From Acinetobacter colistiniresistens (GTDB lineage: Bacteria; Pseudomonadota; Gammaproteobacteria; Pseudomonadales; Moraxellaceae), in the NCBI RefSeq assembly GCF_024582815.1, contig NZ_CP102099.1, positions 2,294,001 to 2,358,000 of the forward strand: DNA of 64,000 nt, given 5' to 3'. A program made the position numbers and the translations under genes. The stretch's first letter is position 1. Each line of letters starts with the position of its first letter. The notes below the pieces were generated by a model. It was given only the letters and a program-made list of their open reading frames with translations, had not been told where the DNA came from and did no database searches. This document shows positions 30,372 to 39,253 of the stretch, piece by piece.

Positions 30372-33248
30372 ATGAATATGAAATTAAATAATATTGAGCT
30401 CTTATTGAAAAAAATAGGGCTGACTGCACATAAACGTGCCATTCATATTCAGTTTTCAAGTCAGAGTTTAAACTCTCAAATTTTTTTGCAGCATATTGAG
30501 GGCGTTCATGGCCTGAATCAAGGACTTAAGGCTGAACTAATCTGTCTGTCAACGGATGCCAGCATTCCGCTCAAGCAATTCATTGGCAGTCAGGCTGCGA
30601 TAGATACAGTGACGGATCAGGGGCAGCTTAGCCGTGTCACTGGGATTATCACTCAAGCATCACAAGGGGTATCTGACGGCAGTTTAAGCCTCTATAAACT
30701 GACTTTAGAAGATCCAACCGCGCTGTGGCATAAAAGACGAAACTCCCGCGTCTTTATGAATAAAAGCATGTGTGAGGTGGTGCAAGTCATATTTAAGGAA
30801 TGGCAACACAGGAGCCCATTATTTGCTTCAAGCTTGACACTGGATTTAAGTGGGTTGAGCAAAGACTATGATGTACGTCCATTTATTATGCAACATAATC
30901 AAACCGATGCAGAGTTTTTAACATTTTTGATGCGGAGTGAAGGGGTGAGCTGGTTGGTCGACGAAGCCCAGCTTATTGTTCCGACTATCAATAGTCCAAT
31001 CCAAGCGCAAAAACTACGTTTGATAGATGACAATAGCCAGTATCAAGCCTTGGCGCGAAGAACGATCCGTTACCATCGAAGTGATGCGACTGAACAATAC
31101 GACAGCATGACCAAACTGAGGGCAGAACGCAGCTTACAACCGATCGCCGTGCATATCCAGCGTTGGCAAGCTGATGCATTGGAACAAGAGGACGGAGCAG
31201 GAAGTATCCAAAGTACGCATCAGCAGAGTGAAAACTATGATGCAGCCTCACTTGGGCTCGAAGATGCATGGCATTTCAGTCCAGCATGGATACAGGACCT
31301 AAAGGGTGAAGATGGCGCAACTCCGTCAGGCTATGCACAAATTGAAAAGCTTAATCAGCAGATTGGGCAATACCACGACTTACAAGCAAAGCAATTTGTG
31401 GCGAATAGCACCGTTCGAGACGCCCATGTGGGGTATTGGTTTGAACTGTCAGGACACCCTGAAATAGATCAACATCAAGGAGATGATAAGCAATTCTTGA
31501 TCACTGCCAAGCAGTTTTACAGTCAGAATAATTTGCCGAAAGACCTAAGCCAACAGATCCAAGATCTAATCAACCAGAGTCGGTGGCAACAACAGACAAC
31601 TGGCGCTGAACAACGTCAGGCAAATCAACTAACACTACAACGCCGTAATATCAAAATCGTACCTGAATATAATCCCTTAACTCATAGGCCAACTGCTCAC
31701 CCAATGCGAGCTCGAGTTGTTGGCACAGAAGGAGAAGAAATCCATGTGGATGAGTGGGGGCGTATAAAAGTTCGTTTTCTATTTACCCGTACAGAAGACC
31801 ATAGCCATGATGGTGGTGCAGGAACCAACGATGATGATACTGACTCAGCATGGGTCGATGTCCTGACCCCTTGGGCTGGCGAAGGTTTTGGTGCACGGTT
31901 CTTGCCTCGTGTCGGTGAAACAGTGGTCATTGACTTCTTTGATGGCAACCTTGATCGTCCTTTTGTACTGGGGAGGATTCATGAAGCGCAGCGTTCACCC
32001 ACTCAGTTTGATCAAATAGGAAAACTACCTGAGACCAAAAAACTGTCAGGCATTCGATCAAGCGAATATAAAGGTGAAGGCTTTAATCAATTGCGTTTTG
32101 ATGACAGCACAGGGCAGATCAGCGCACAACTGCAAAGTAGCCATGCCGCCAGCCAATTAAATCTCGGTCAGCTCAGTCATCCAAAAAACAAGGGTGAAAG
32201 TGAAGACCGTGGTGAAGGTTTTGAACTGCGTACCGATTTATGGGGTGCAGTACGCGCAGGAGAAGGTTTATTGCTTTCAACCCATAAGCAAGATCAAGCT
32301 CAAGCTGAACACCTTGATGCCCAACCAGCCAAGCAACAGCTCGAAGGCAATCAAAACAATACCAAAGCCTTGAGTGAAGTTGCCAAAAATCAGCAGACTG
32401 ATGAGATTGAATCACTGGATCAACTGAAAGAATTTGCGGAACAGATTCAAGAAAAAATTGCCAAGTTTAACAAGGCGATGCTGTTATTGAGTTCGCCAGC
32501 AGGCATTGCCCTGAGCAGCAATGAAGACATTCATCTCTCTGCGGATGGGCAGATCAACCAATTTGCTGGCGATAGTATCAATGTAACGACACAGAAAAGT
32601 TTAATTTCACATGCTCAAAATAAAATTAGTTTATTTGCAGCACAAGGTGGGATGAAACAAGTGGCTGCTAAAGGTAAGTTTGAGATACATGCACAAGGCG
32701 ATGGCTTAGATATCTTGGCAAGAGCAGGAATACAAATTATCTCGACCGAAGATCGGATTGAGATTATTAGTCCCAAGGAGATCGTTTTTAAAGGGGATAC
32801 ATCTGAGCTTAAGTTGAATGGTTCGGGGATTTTTCCAACGACTGGCGGCAAGTTTGAAGTGAAGGCAGGTCAGCATCTATTTGAAGGTGGTGCGAATATT
32901 GTTGTACCAAAATTGAGCCTACCAACAGTCAAGACACTCTTTAGCAATCAGATTAACTATAACTGGGATATAAAATCTGACGGCAACAAACAGATTTTTA
33001 TTATTGATCAGAAGACCAATCACTTAATAAAAACAAAAATGGATCAACTTGATGCTGAAAATAAGCTGAGTTCATTACGTTTCCATACACCGCAAGCCAC
33101 AGACTTTACGGCACTCATCTTTAATTCGGATCTTCCTCGTTTAAAGCAGGATCTACCTGATCGTGAAAACATTGATGAATTGTTAGAGGAGGCACTTCTG
33201 GAAGAACAAAACGGTGAGACTTATACGGATGAGGACGCTGAGCAATGA
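30372..33248 (+). CDS. vgrG: Type VI secretion tip protein VgrG with DUF2345 extension
   Basis: VgrG trimers form the spike of the T6SS needle and carry effectors into target cells. The 958-residue product has the gp27-like N-terminal domain (about residues 20-400, including GVHGLNQGLKAELICLS). Next comes the gp5 OB fold (ARVVGTEGEEIHVDEWGRIK; WAGEGFGARFLPRVGETVVI). A long linker leads to the C-terminal beta-helical DUF2345 region (LLSSPAGIALSSNEDIHLSA). No T6SS structural genes are nearby, so this is an orphan vgrG. It overlaps the cargo effector gene by four bases (ATGA). An ATG two codons in (30378) is an equal start candidate. Confidence 0.95.
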   Translation: MNMKLNNIELLLKKIGLTAHKRAIHIQFSSQSLNSQIFLQHIEGVHGLNQGLKAELICLSTDASIPLKQFIGSQAAIDTVTDQGQLSRVTGIITQASQGVSDGSLSLYKLTLEDPTALWHKRRNSRVFMNKSMCEVVQVIFKEWQHRSPLFASSLTLDLSGLSKDYDVRPFIMQHNQTDAEFLTFLMRSEGVSWLVDEAQLIVPTINSPIQAQKLRLIDDNSQYQALARRTIRYHRSDATEQYDSMTKLRAERSLQPIAVHIQRWQADALEQEDGAGSIQSTHQQSENYDAASLGLEDAWHFSPAWIQDLKGEDGATPSGYAQIEKLNQQIGQYHDLQAKQFVANSTVRDAHVGYWFELSGHPEIDQHQGDDKQFLITAKQFYSQNNLPKDLSQQIQDLINQSRWQQQTTGAEQRQANQLTLQRRNIKIVPEYNPLTHRPTAHPMRARVVGTEGEEIHVDEWGRIKVRFLFTRTEDHSHDGGAGTNDDDTDSAWVDVLTPWAGEGFGARFLPRVGETVVIDFFDGNLDRPFVLGRIHEAQRSPTQFDQIGKLPETKKLSGIRSSEYKGEGFNQLRFDDSTGQISAQLQSSHAASQLNLGQLSHPKNKGESEDRGEGFELRTDLWGAVRAGEGLLLSTHKQDQAQAEHLDAQPAKQQLEGNQNNTKALSEVAKNQQTDEIESLDQLKEFAEQIQEKIAKFNKAMLLLSSPAGIALSSNEDIHLSADGQINQFAGDSINVTTQKSLISHAQNKISLFAAQGGMKQVAAKGKFEIHAQGDGLDILARAGIQIISTEDRIEIISPKEIVFKGDTSELKLNGSGIFPTTGGKFEVKAGQHLFEGGANIVVPKLSLPTVKTLFSNQINYNWDIKSDGNKQIFIIDQKTNHLIKTKMDQLDAENKLSSLRFHTPQATDFTALIFNSDLPRLKQDLPDRENIDELLEEALLEEQNGETYTDEDAEQ

Positions 33249-34166
33249 GTAACTTAGTCACTATTACAGCACAGTTTTATGATAAATCTGGAACTCATTT
33301 TAATCAGTTGAATGTTCAGTCGAGATATCAGGGTTCATCTAAGGCCAATACTCAACAAACTGATTCCAACGGCTTTTTTGTATTTCAGGCATCTCCAAAC
33401 AGAAGAGTAGAACTATTAGCTAAGCCCCCAAATCAAAAAGATTATATTGTTTTTAAAACTCTAGATTCTTCTATTCTTTCTTCAAAAGACAATCCTGTTA
33501 AAGTTCAACTGCCTAAAACCATAGATGAATATAAACAGGTGAAACAGCCTACACTTGCTAAAGGAATTGTAAGTACCTTTTTTAAGGTGGTGGATCTTAA
33601 TGGGAAAGTGATGAAGAATTTTCCTGTTCAGTCCAGACCGAAAGGTAAAGGTAATTCACCCGATAAATTCACTGATGATCAAGGGATTGTAGAAGTGAAG
33701 TCTTCTCCGAATCGAGATATTGAAGTTTTGGTTCTGACATCTAATGATCAATTTATTCTAAAAAGTTCAGTCAATTCAGCTAGCGGAAGTTCACAACCGA
33801 TTCTGATTAAATTAGATGAGCCTTATGCAAACTTTTTAAGTCGATCTATGATCAAAATCTTAGATCGGGATGGGAAGGCGTATGTTGTAGAAAAAACCAA
33901 TGTAGAAATGTTAATTGTAGAGAGTGGCAAGAAGCAGTTGTATAGCATATCCAATGGGAAGTTAGCTCTAGAGAGTATGGTTGGGCAGAAACTGGAATTT
34001 ATTGTGTATAAGCCTGACGGTAAACCATTGAAACCTCAGCCTTATATGGCGACACGAATAAAAAACAATCCTGCTGAGTTACATCTGGATGTGGATGTAA
34101 CCAAAGGAACGACGGCACCCAATGATCCAGAGATTAATAAAACGATTACAGTTGATATATTAATTA
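33245..34166 (+). pseudogene. T6SS cargo effector, N-terminal part (interrupted by IS982-family element)
   Basis: Coding starts at an ATG overlapping the vgrG stop. The native part encodes about 307 residues in three related beta-sandwich units: residues ~5-95, 105-200 and 203-295. The pattern is a D.G/DSNG turn followed by F.A/SPNR and an E-rich strand (QTDSNGFFVFQASPNRRVEL; TDDQGIVEVKSSPNRDIEVL). They resemble transthyretin-like or carboxypeptidase-regulatory modules that dock effectors on VgrG. At 34167 the reading frame enters an insertion sequence and stops at 34183 after six foreign codons. If the IS and one TAATTA copy are removed, the frame continues exactly into the GH19 part at 35147. 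This is the N-terminal half of a disrupted effector gene. Confidence 0.8.
34161..34166. repeat. Target-site duplication TAATTA (left copy)
   Basis: TAATTA immediately precedes the IS left end and recurs at 35141-35146 just after the right end. Removing the IS plus one copy restores an open frame, which supports it as a true 6-bp duplication. Confidence 0.8.
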
Positions 34167-34179
34167 ACCCGGATCCTGC

Positions 34180-35049
34180 TTAAGCCGATGATTCCTTAAT
34201 TTGAATTGTTGGCTTATTTTGATGGGTTAATTGATATGCGCATAGCGAGGCATAAATTCCTCCAAGAAATCCATGAATACTACGTGCTTTACTCGTCACT
34301 AAATTGTATTGCCCCTTCAATAAACTGAATAATGTTTCTATCTTATTGCGTTGTCTTAGGTGATATTCATCTGATGCACAGAGTTGAATAGCCTGCATAT
34401 TCTTTCGATGATAAGTAATTAAATCAATACCTTGATCTTTCAATCTGATTTTTAATTCTTGGCTGATGTAACCTCGATCCCCGTAAAGTTTTGCTTCTAT
34501 ACCAGCAACCAATTGCTCAACCATTTTTATGTCAGCAACATGTCCATTCGATAAAGCAGAACAGGCAATTTCACCAAATTGATTCATCGCAATATGTAAT
34601 TTACAGCCATAAAACCAGCCCATTGAGCTTCTACCACGTGATGCAATTTGGACTAATGATTTATGACGCTGAATCCGTTGATTTTTACAAACTGGCAGAG
34701 TTGTTGAATCAATCCATAAATATTGTGTAGTTTGGTCTTTCATCAGCGCCACATGTAAAGCGTGTAGGGCCAATTGGTGCATATTGATCAGATGAATCAT
34801 CCTTTGATAGCAAGGCAAGTACTTAAATAAATGGCTTTTATCTTCTTTTAACCAGGTGAAAAAGGCTTTGAAATTATTGAAATGAGAGCATTTGTACCAA
34901 ATGGCAATAAAGCAGATTTCTGAAATTTTGAGTTGAGCAGTTCTGATTCTTAAGGAACCACAGTTTTGTTTGAGAAACTCCCAATAAGTTGATTCAAATT
35001 TAAGAAAAAAATCATCAATTACGCAGAATAATTCGGTACTATTGAACAT
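34180..35049 (-). CDS. IS982-family transposase
   Basis: The 289-residue DDE transposase begins MFNSTELFCVIDDFFLKF and has the first catalytic aspartate in WIDSTTLPVC, the second in LYGDRGYIS and the glutamate in KIETLFSLLKGQY. It is full length, so the element may be active. I chose the ATG at 35049 as the usual family start; upstream codons fall in a leader hairpin (35051-35102). The gene runs against the effector operon. Confidence 0.92.
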   Translation of the reverse strand: MFNSTELFCVIDDFFLKFESTYWEFLKQNCGSLRIRTAQLKISEICFIAIWYKCSHFNNFKAFFTWLKEDKSHLFKYLPCYQRMIHLINMHQLALHALHVALMKDQTTQYLWIDSTTLPVCKNQRIQRHKSLVQIASRGRSSMGWFYGCKLHIAMNQFGEIACSALSNGHVADIKMVEQLVAGIEAKLYGDRGYISQELKIRLKDQGIDLITYHRKNMQAIQLCASDEYHLRQRNKIETLFSLLKGQYNLVTSKARSIHGFLGGIYASLCAYQLTHQNKPTIQIKESSA

Positions 35050-35050
35050 C

Positions 35051-35102
35051 AGGACTAGAGTTGTGAGTTTGGTGTGGTAACTCAACTGATGGCTCTAGTC
35101 CT
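35051..35102 (-). promoter_or_regulatory. Hairpin in the transposase leader
   Basis: AGGACTAGAG (35051-35060) and CTCTAGTCCT (35093-35102) are perfect complements and end one base before the transposase ATG. Transcripts entering from outside could fold so that translation start is hidden. Confidence 0.5.
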
Positions 35103-35146
35103 CTTATTTTTCAAGTCAATTTCTTATCCGCGATTCGGGTTAATTA

Positions 35147-35842
35147 CGATGGAACAAATGCAAAAAATGTGGCCAGCTGTTAAGAATGTAGAACGAATCA
35201 AAATTATTTTAGATGAATTGAATAATGGAATAATAGATTATAAGTTAGATACTAGATTAAGGCAGGCACATTTTATGGCTCAAGTATTTGCTGAATCTGG
35301 TTATTTATTTAGTCTGAGGGAGAATATAGCTGCATATACTGAAAAAAACTTATTAGATAACATGGGGTATTATCAGAGAAATCGAGCTGAAGCCAAAATA
35401 GATGCAGCAATAAAAGATAAAGCATTAAAAGAAAAACAATTTGTAATAAAGCATATATGGATGTGAATAGAGCAAAAGGAAGAAAGTTAGGTAATGTGAT
35501 AGATGGAGATGGATATAAGTATATTGGCCGTGGTCTAAAGCAGTTAACAGGTAGATATAATTATAAAAATTTAATGAATTTTATCCCAGAGCATGGCCTA
35601 ATGAAAATTTGAATTTTATAGAGAATCCCGAACTAATTGAGCAACCTAGATATGCAGCTAGAACAGCATTAGTGTATTGGCTTGCCAATAAATTGTACAA
35701 TTATGCTGATGAAGGTTTTACTTATAGCGTTGTTGATAAAATTACAAAGGGCGTAAATGCTGGAGCAACCTCAAAAATGATAGAAGGTAGACGTTCTTTT
35801 TTGACAAGTCTAAAAATATTTTTAAATAGTGAGGTCTTATGA
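35147..35842 (+). pseudogene. T6SS effector, C-terminal GH19 lysozyme/chitinase-like part (frameshifted)
   Basis: This is the rest of the effector after the IS. It encodes a GH19-type fold: IKIILDELNNGIIDYKLDTR, then AHFMAQVFAESGYLFSLREN with the likely catalytic Glu, then GDGYKYIGRGLKQLTGRYNY (the family's GRG.QLTGR motif) and the C-terminal helices. Two one-base losses break it. One is near 35444 (GTAATAAAG for GTAAATAAAG); correcting it joins KEKQFV to NKAYMDVNRAKGR. The other is near 35594 (CATGGCC for CATTGGCC); correcting it joins PEHWPNENLN to FIENPEL. GH19 effectors cut peptidoglycan in the target periplasm. Its stop overlaps the first immunity gene by ATGA. Confidence 0.8.
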
Positions 35843-36359
35843 AATTTCTGTTAATTACAATACTCTTTTTAATGATTGGTTGTACTAATGCAAAAACGAA
35901 TGATACTTATGAAGGCTGTGATGTAAAATATACGAAAATAAGTCTTAAGGTTAAAAATGATTTTCGAATAGTAAGTAAATCTTGTAATGAAGAAAATCCT
36001 GTTGTGATTAATTATTTAGAAGGAGGTAATCAAAAAATATTTATTAATAAATATGATATAAATATAGGGAAGTGGTTGCCGAAGTTGGAAGCTGTAAGTG
36101 TTTATAAAAAGATAATCAGAGACCATTGTTAATTACACTTCATACACAAGTATGGGATTCTCCAACAGTCAATGGTATTCTTTATAATGTTAACTTATAT
36201 GAAATTTATTTAACTGAGAAAAGAGTTAGGTTGGTTGATGTAAGTAATATTCTTGGGAACTCTCAGAGTGGGTTGGAGGGAGTATCTGATGATTATATGC
36301 ATTTTAAATTCAAAGACATTGCTACTATTAAAAAATGGCTGGATAAGAATTATAAATGA
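35839..36359 (+). pseudogene. Immunity-like lipoprotein, copy 1 (frameshifted)
   Basis: The gene starts at an ATG overlapping the effector stop, the usual arrangement for an immunity gene. A lipoprotein signal with lipobox MIGC (Cys15) sends it to the periplasm, where a peptidoglycan hydrolase would act. The frame stops at 36132, but the protein continues in the next frame as LLITLHTQVWDSPTVNG to the end KDIATIKKWLDKNYK. One extra C in the run at 36123-36124 would rejoin them into about 173 residues. A related copy lies at 36717-37279. The family is not one I can name. Confidence 0.7.
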
Positions 36360-36709
36360 GAGTATTTGTTGGGTTGTATTTGATATGGTTAACTATGTAT
36401 GTCTATGCAGATAAAAATATTCTGACTTGTAAACCTGAAAGTACTGTTTTTAATGATATATTGAACTGTTATTTAATTGATTACAAAGAAAATGATAAAG
36501 AGCTAAACTCAGTTTATAAAAAGAAAATATCTAAACTTTCCAAAGATGAAAAAGAAAAGTTAATAAAATCTCAAAGAAACTGGATTAAGAAGAAAGAAAC
36601 GTTATGTATTGAAAATGAAGATGATTTTGGACGAGAAAGTCATTTTGAAATGATAGCTTGCCAAACTGAAATGACAAAAGAGCGCATTTTATTCCTAAGG
36701 AAATATTGA
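36356..36709 (+). CDS. LprI-like lysozyme inhibitor, candidate immunity protein
   Basis: The 117-residue protein has a signal peptide (about residues 1-18) and the LprI/DUF1311 pattern: a cysteine pair (LTCKPE; LNCYLIDYKENDKELNSVY), the helix LSKDEKEKLIKSQRNWIKKK, then ETLCIEN and the C-terminal IACQTEMTKERILFL. LprI-type proteins inhibit lysozyme. Together with a GH19 lysozyme-like effector upstream this fits an immunity role in the periplasm. It overlaps the previous gene by ATGA. Unlike its neighbours it is intact. The family assignment is good; the immunity role is inferred from position. Confidence 0.8.
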   Translation: MRVFVGLYLIWLTMYVYADKNILTCKPESTVFNDILNCYLIDYKENDKELNSVYKKKISKLSKDEKEKLIKSQRNWIKKKETLCIENEDDFGRESHFEMIACQTEMTKERILFLRKY

Positions 36710-36716
36710 GTTTTCT

Positions 36717-37279
36717 ATGAAATTTAAATTAATATTTGAATGGTGTTGGATTGTTAAATGAAAAACACCTTTTACATTTCTTTTTATTGTTTTACCTTTA
36801 TTTTGTTATCAAAATGCACTTGCTAAAGACCAATGCCATATGCAAGAAGTCATAGATTTGAGTGTTTTTAAGAAAAATGACTATAAATTATTTAATTATA
36901 CGTGCTCATCGGAGCAAGGTGAGACTTTAAAAATTATATTGGAAGTTCCAAAAACAAGGTTCTTGTAAATGAATACTTTGATTTTTCTGCTAGAGAAAAC
37001 CCTAAACTTTTAGCCGTTAGTGTTTATAGACCAAAAATGAAAAAATTACCTTTAATTATAACTCTGCATACATCATATTATTGTTGTACTCCGCAAATAG
37101 AAGGTAATTCTTATGAAGTTAATCTTTATCAGATAGATAAAAATATGAAGTTAACAGAATTAACAAGTCTACTAGGTGACGATTCGGAAGGTTTTGAAGG
37201 ACAGGTAGAGGGGCGGGTTTATTATAAATTCAAAGACATTGCTTCGATTAAAAAATGGCTTGATAAAAATTATAAATAA
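36717..37279 (+). pseudogene. Immunity-like protein, copy 2 (nonsense and frameshift)
   Basis: This is a diverged paralogue of the gene at 35839. Matching segments are ENPKLLAVSVYRPKMKKLPL, LIITLHTSYYCC and the nearly identical tail KDIASIKKWLDKNYK. The frame from the ATG at 36717 meets a TGA at 36759. It then encodes a hydrophobic signal-like segment (FLFIVLPLFCYQNALA), and stops again after VPKTRFL. Adding one A to the run at 36950-36954 joins it to VLVNEYFDFS. It is therefore broken at least twice. Confidence 0.75.
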
Positions 37280-37312
37280 GCGTCTTTGTTGGATTGTTAT
37301 CTATACGCATCG
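37278..37312 (+). repeat. Remnant of a second LprI-like gene start
   Basis: Directly after the copy 2 tail the DNA still resembles the first codons of the LprI-like gene: it would read ISVFVGLLSIR against MRVFVGLYLIW. The start is ATA instead of ATG. This marks the limit of the duplicated block. Confidence 0.55.
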
Positions 37313-37350
37313 GTATTCATAAAGTTTTTATTTTCGATGAATATTTTAAA

Positions 37351-37388
37351 TAAAAACCGCCAATAAGATCCTCATTGGCGGTTTTTAA
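37351..37388. terminator. Bidirectional terminator
   Basis: The stem AAAAACCGCCAAT/ATTGGCGGTTTTT with an 11-base loop lies between the immunity remnants and the converging ychF. Confidence 0.85.
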
Positions 37389-37403
37389 AATCAGAGCACT
37401 GAT

Positions 37404-38495
37404 TTATACATTAAAACGGAAGTGCAATACGTCGCCATCTTGAACGACATAAGTTTTACCTTCTAAACGCCATTTACCAGCTTCTTTAGCACCACTTTCA
37501 CCGTTGTATTGAATGAAGTCATCATAAGCAACACATTCAGCACGGATAAAGCCTTTTTCGAAGTCAGTATGAATCACACCAGCCGCTTGTGGCGCAGTCG
37601 CACCGACTTTAACTGTCCAAGCACGAACTTCTTGTACACCCGCAGTGAAGTAAGTTTGTAAGCCAAGTAAGCTATAACCTGCACGAATCACGACGTTTAG
37701 ACCTGGTTCTTCCATGCCCATCGCTTCCAAGAATTCAGCACGGTCTTCATCTTCTAATAATGAAATCTCAGCTTCGATCTGGTTGCAAAGTGGTACAACA
37801 ATCGCATTTTCTTCAGCAGCAAGTTTTTTAACTGCTTCAAGATGCGGGTTATTTTCAAAACCATCTTCTGCAACGTTGGCAATATACATGGTTGGTTTAA
37901 GTGTCATTAAACCAAAACCGCGAACTGCTTTACGTTCGTCATCAGAAAGGTCAGCGGCACGTGCTGGTTTACCTTCATCAAGCAAAGGTTGGATTTTTTC
38001 TAATACAGCTTTAGTTGCAAGTGCTTCTTTATCGCCACCTTTCGCCGCTTTAGTCAAACGTAACAATGCTTTGGCAACGGTATCAAGGTCAGCAAGTGCA
38101 AGTTCAGTGTTGATGGTCGCGATATCATCTAAAGGATCAATTTTACCATTTACGTGAATCACGTTTTCATCTTCGAAACAACGAACCACGTGGGCAATTG
38201 CATCCGTTTCACGGATATTGGCAAGGAATTGGTTACCCAAACCTTCACCTTTTGATGCACCAGCAACCAAACCTGCGATATCAACAAATTCCATCGTAGT
38301 CGGAATAACACGTTGCGGTTTAACAATTGCTGTAAGTTTGTCTAGGCGTGGATCTGGAACAGGGACAATACCTGTATTCGGTTCAATGGTACAAAACGGA
38401 AAGTTTTCAGCTGCAATCGCTGCCTTTGTTAATGCATTAAACAATGTAGATTTACCTACGTTTGGCAGACCAACAATACCGCAATTAAAACCCAT
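37404..38495 (-). CDS. ychF: Redox-regulated ATPase YchF (Obg family)
   Basis: YchF is a ribosome-associated P-loop NTPase that prefers ATP over GTP and acts in stress responses. The 363-residue product has [17 protein letters not shown] at the very start (P-loop), the switch region with [20 protein letters not shown], a coiled-coil insert and the C-terminal TGS domain ([20 protein letters not shown]). The ATG at 38495 gives the family's MGFNCGIVG start; a GTG four codons earlier is less likely. Confidence 0.95.
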   Translation of the reverse strand: MGFNCGIVGLPNVGKSTLFNALTKAAIAAENFPFCTIEPNTGIVPVPDPRLDKLTAIVKPQRVIPTTMEFVDIAGLVAGASKGEGLGNQFLANIRETDAIAHVVRCFEDENVIHVNGKIDPLDDIATINTELALADLDTVAKALLRLTKAAKGGDKEALATKAVLEKIQPLLDEGKPARAADLSDDERKAVRGFGLMTLKPTMYIANVAEDGFENNPHLEAVKKLAAEENAIVVPLCNQIEAEISLLEDEDRAEFLEAMGMEEPGLNVVIRAGYSLLGLQTYFTAGVQEVRAWTVKVGATAPQAAGVIHTDFEKGFIRAECVAYDDFIQYNGESGAKEAGKWRLEGKTYVVQDGDVLHFRFNV

Positions 38496-38546
38496 GAAAC
38501 CACTCACAAATGTGTTATTTAAAATTGCTGCTGATTTTACATGAAA

Positions 38547-38570
38547 GCCATGACAAAGTCAGGTCATGGC
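38547..38570. terminator. Hairpin between the ABC permease gene and ychF
   Basis: GCCATGAC and GTCATGGC form an 8-bp stem downstream of the permease stop on the minus strand. There is no clear U-run, so it may be only an mRNA end stabiliser. Confidence 0.4.
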
Positions 38571-38593
38571 GCGTGCGGATTTTTATTTCGGAC

Positions 38594-39253
38594 TTAAACT
38601 TTGCGTTTATCAAGTTGTTTGGCAATATTATCGCCTGTGACTTGTACCAACATCACCAAAACAATCAGCACTAAAATTACCGCCAGCATCACTTGCATAT
38701 CAAAACGTTGATAGCCGTAACGGTAAGCAATATCGCCCAAACCACCTGCACCAATGGCACCGGCAATAGCAGAGGAACTGATCATGGTGACAATGGTCAC
38801 GGTAAAGCCTGCAACAATCCCTGGTAAAGCTTCAGGAAGCAATACATGCCAAAGAATCTGCTTGCGGTTACAGCCCATTGCTTGTGCGGCTTCAATCAAA
38901 CCTTGATCGACTTCCCGTAGACTGACTTCAGCAATACGAGCAAAGAACGGAATTGCGGCAATGGTTAAGGGTACAATTGCAGCCAATACGCCATAGCTAG
39001 TACCAACAATCCAGCGGGTAAATGGAATCAATGCCACCATTAAAATCAGGAAGGGCACGGATCGTGTGATGTTGATGACCCAGCCCAATGACTGATTGAT
39101 TTTCTTAGAAGGATAAATCCCAAAATCAGCAGTACTCACTAGAATTAAAGCAATTGGCAGACCAATCAAAAAGGCGAGAATCGCAGAGACACCGACCATG
39201 ATTAAAGTATCGGTCGTGCCTGTCAGTAACAGATCAATGAGTTGATTGTACAT
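38594..39253 (-). CDS. metI: Methionine-type ABC transporter permease
   Basis: The 219-residue protein has five hydrophobic helices and the EAA motif for contact with the ATPase (EAAQAMGCNRKQILWHVLLP), followed by GIVAGFTVTIVTMISSSAIA, all typical of MetI. It overlaps the ATPase gene by 20 bases and has AGGTGAT upstream. It is the last gene of the sulfur operon starting at 45039. Substrate may be methionine or another organosulfur compound, given the monooxygenase upstream. Confidence 0.9.
   Translation of the reverse strand: MYNQLIDLLLTGTTDTLIMVGVSAILAFLIGLPIALILVSTADFGIYPSKKINQSLGWVINITRSVPFLILMVALIPFTRWIVGTSYGVLAAIVPLTIAAIPFFARIAEVSLREVDQGLIEAAQAMGCNRKQILWHVLLPEALPGIVAGFTVTIVTMISSSAIAGAIGAGGLGDIAYRYGYQRFDMQVMLAVILVLIVLVMLVQVTGDNIAKQLDKRKV

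Larger units (their letters stand above)
34167..35140 (-). mobile_element. IS982-family insertion sequence, 974 bp
   Basis: The element is bounded by imperfect terminal inverted repeats: ACCCGGATCCTGCTTAAG on the left and ACCCGAATCGCGGATAAG on the right (reverse complement), 13 of 18 bases equal. TAATTA flanks it on both sides. It encodes a single transposase on the minus strand. The insertion splits the effector gene between the VgrG-docking part and the GH19 part. Family is given by transposase similarity, size and ends; the exact IS name is not assigned. Confidence 0.9.

Noticed and set aside
34167..34183. Stop codon at 34183 as the natural end of the effector N-terminal protein
   Set aside because: The last codons lie inside the IS left end; removing the IS restores a longer frame, so this stop is accidental.
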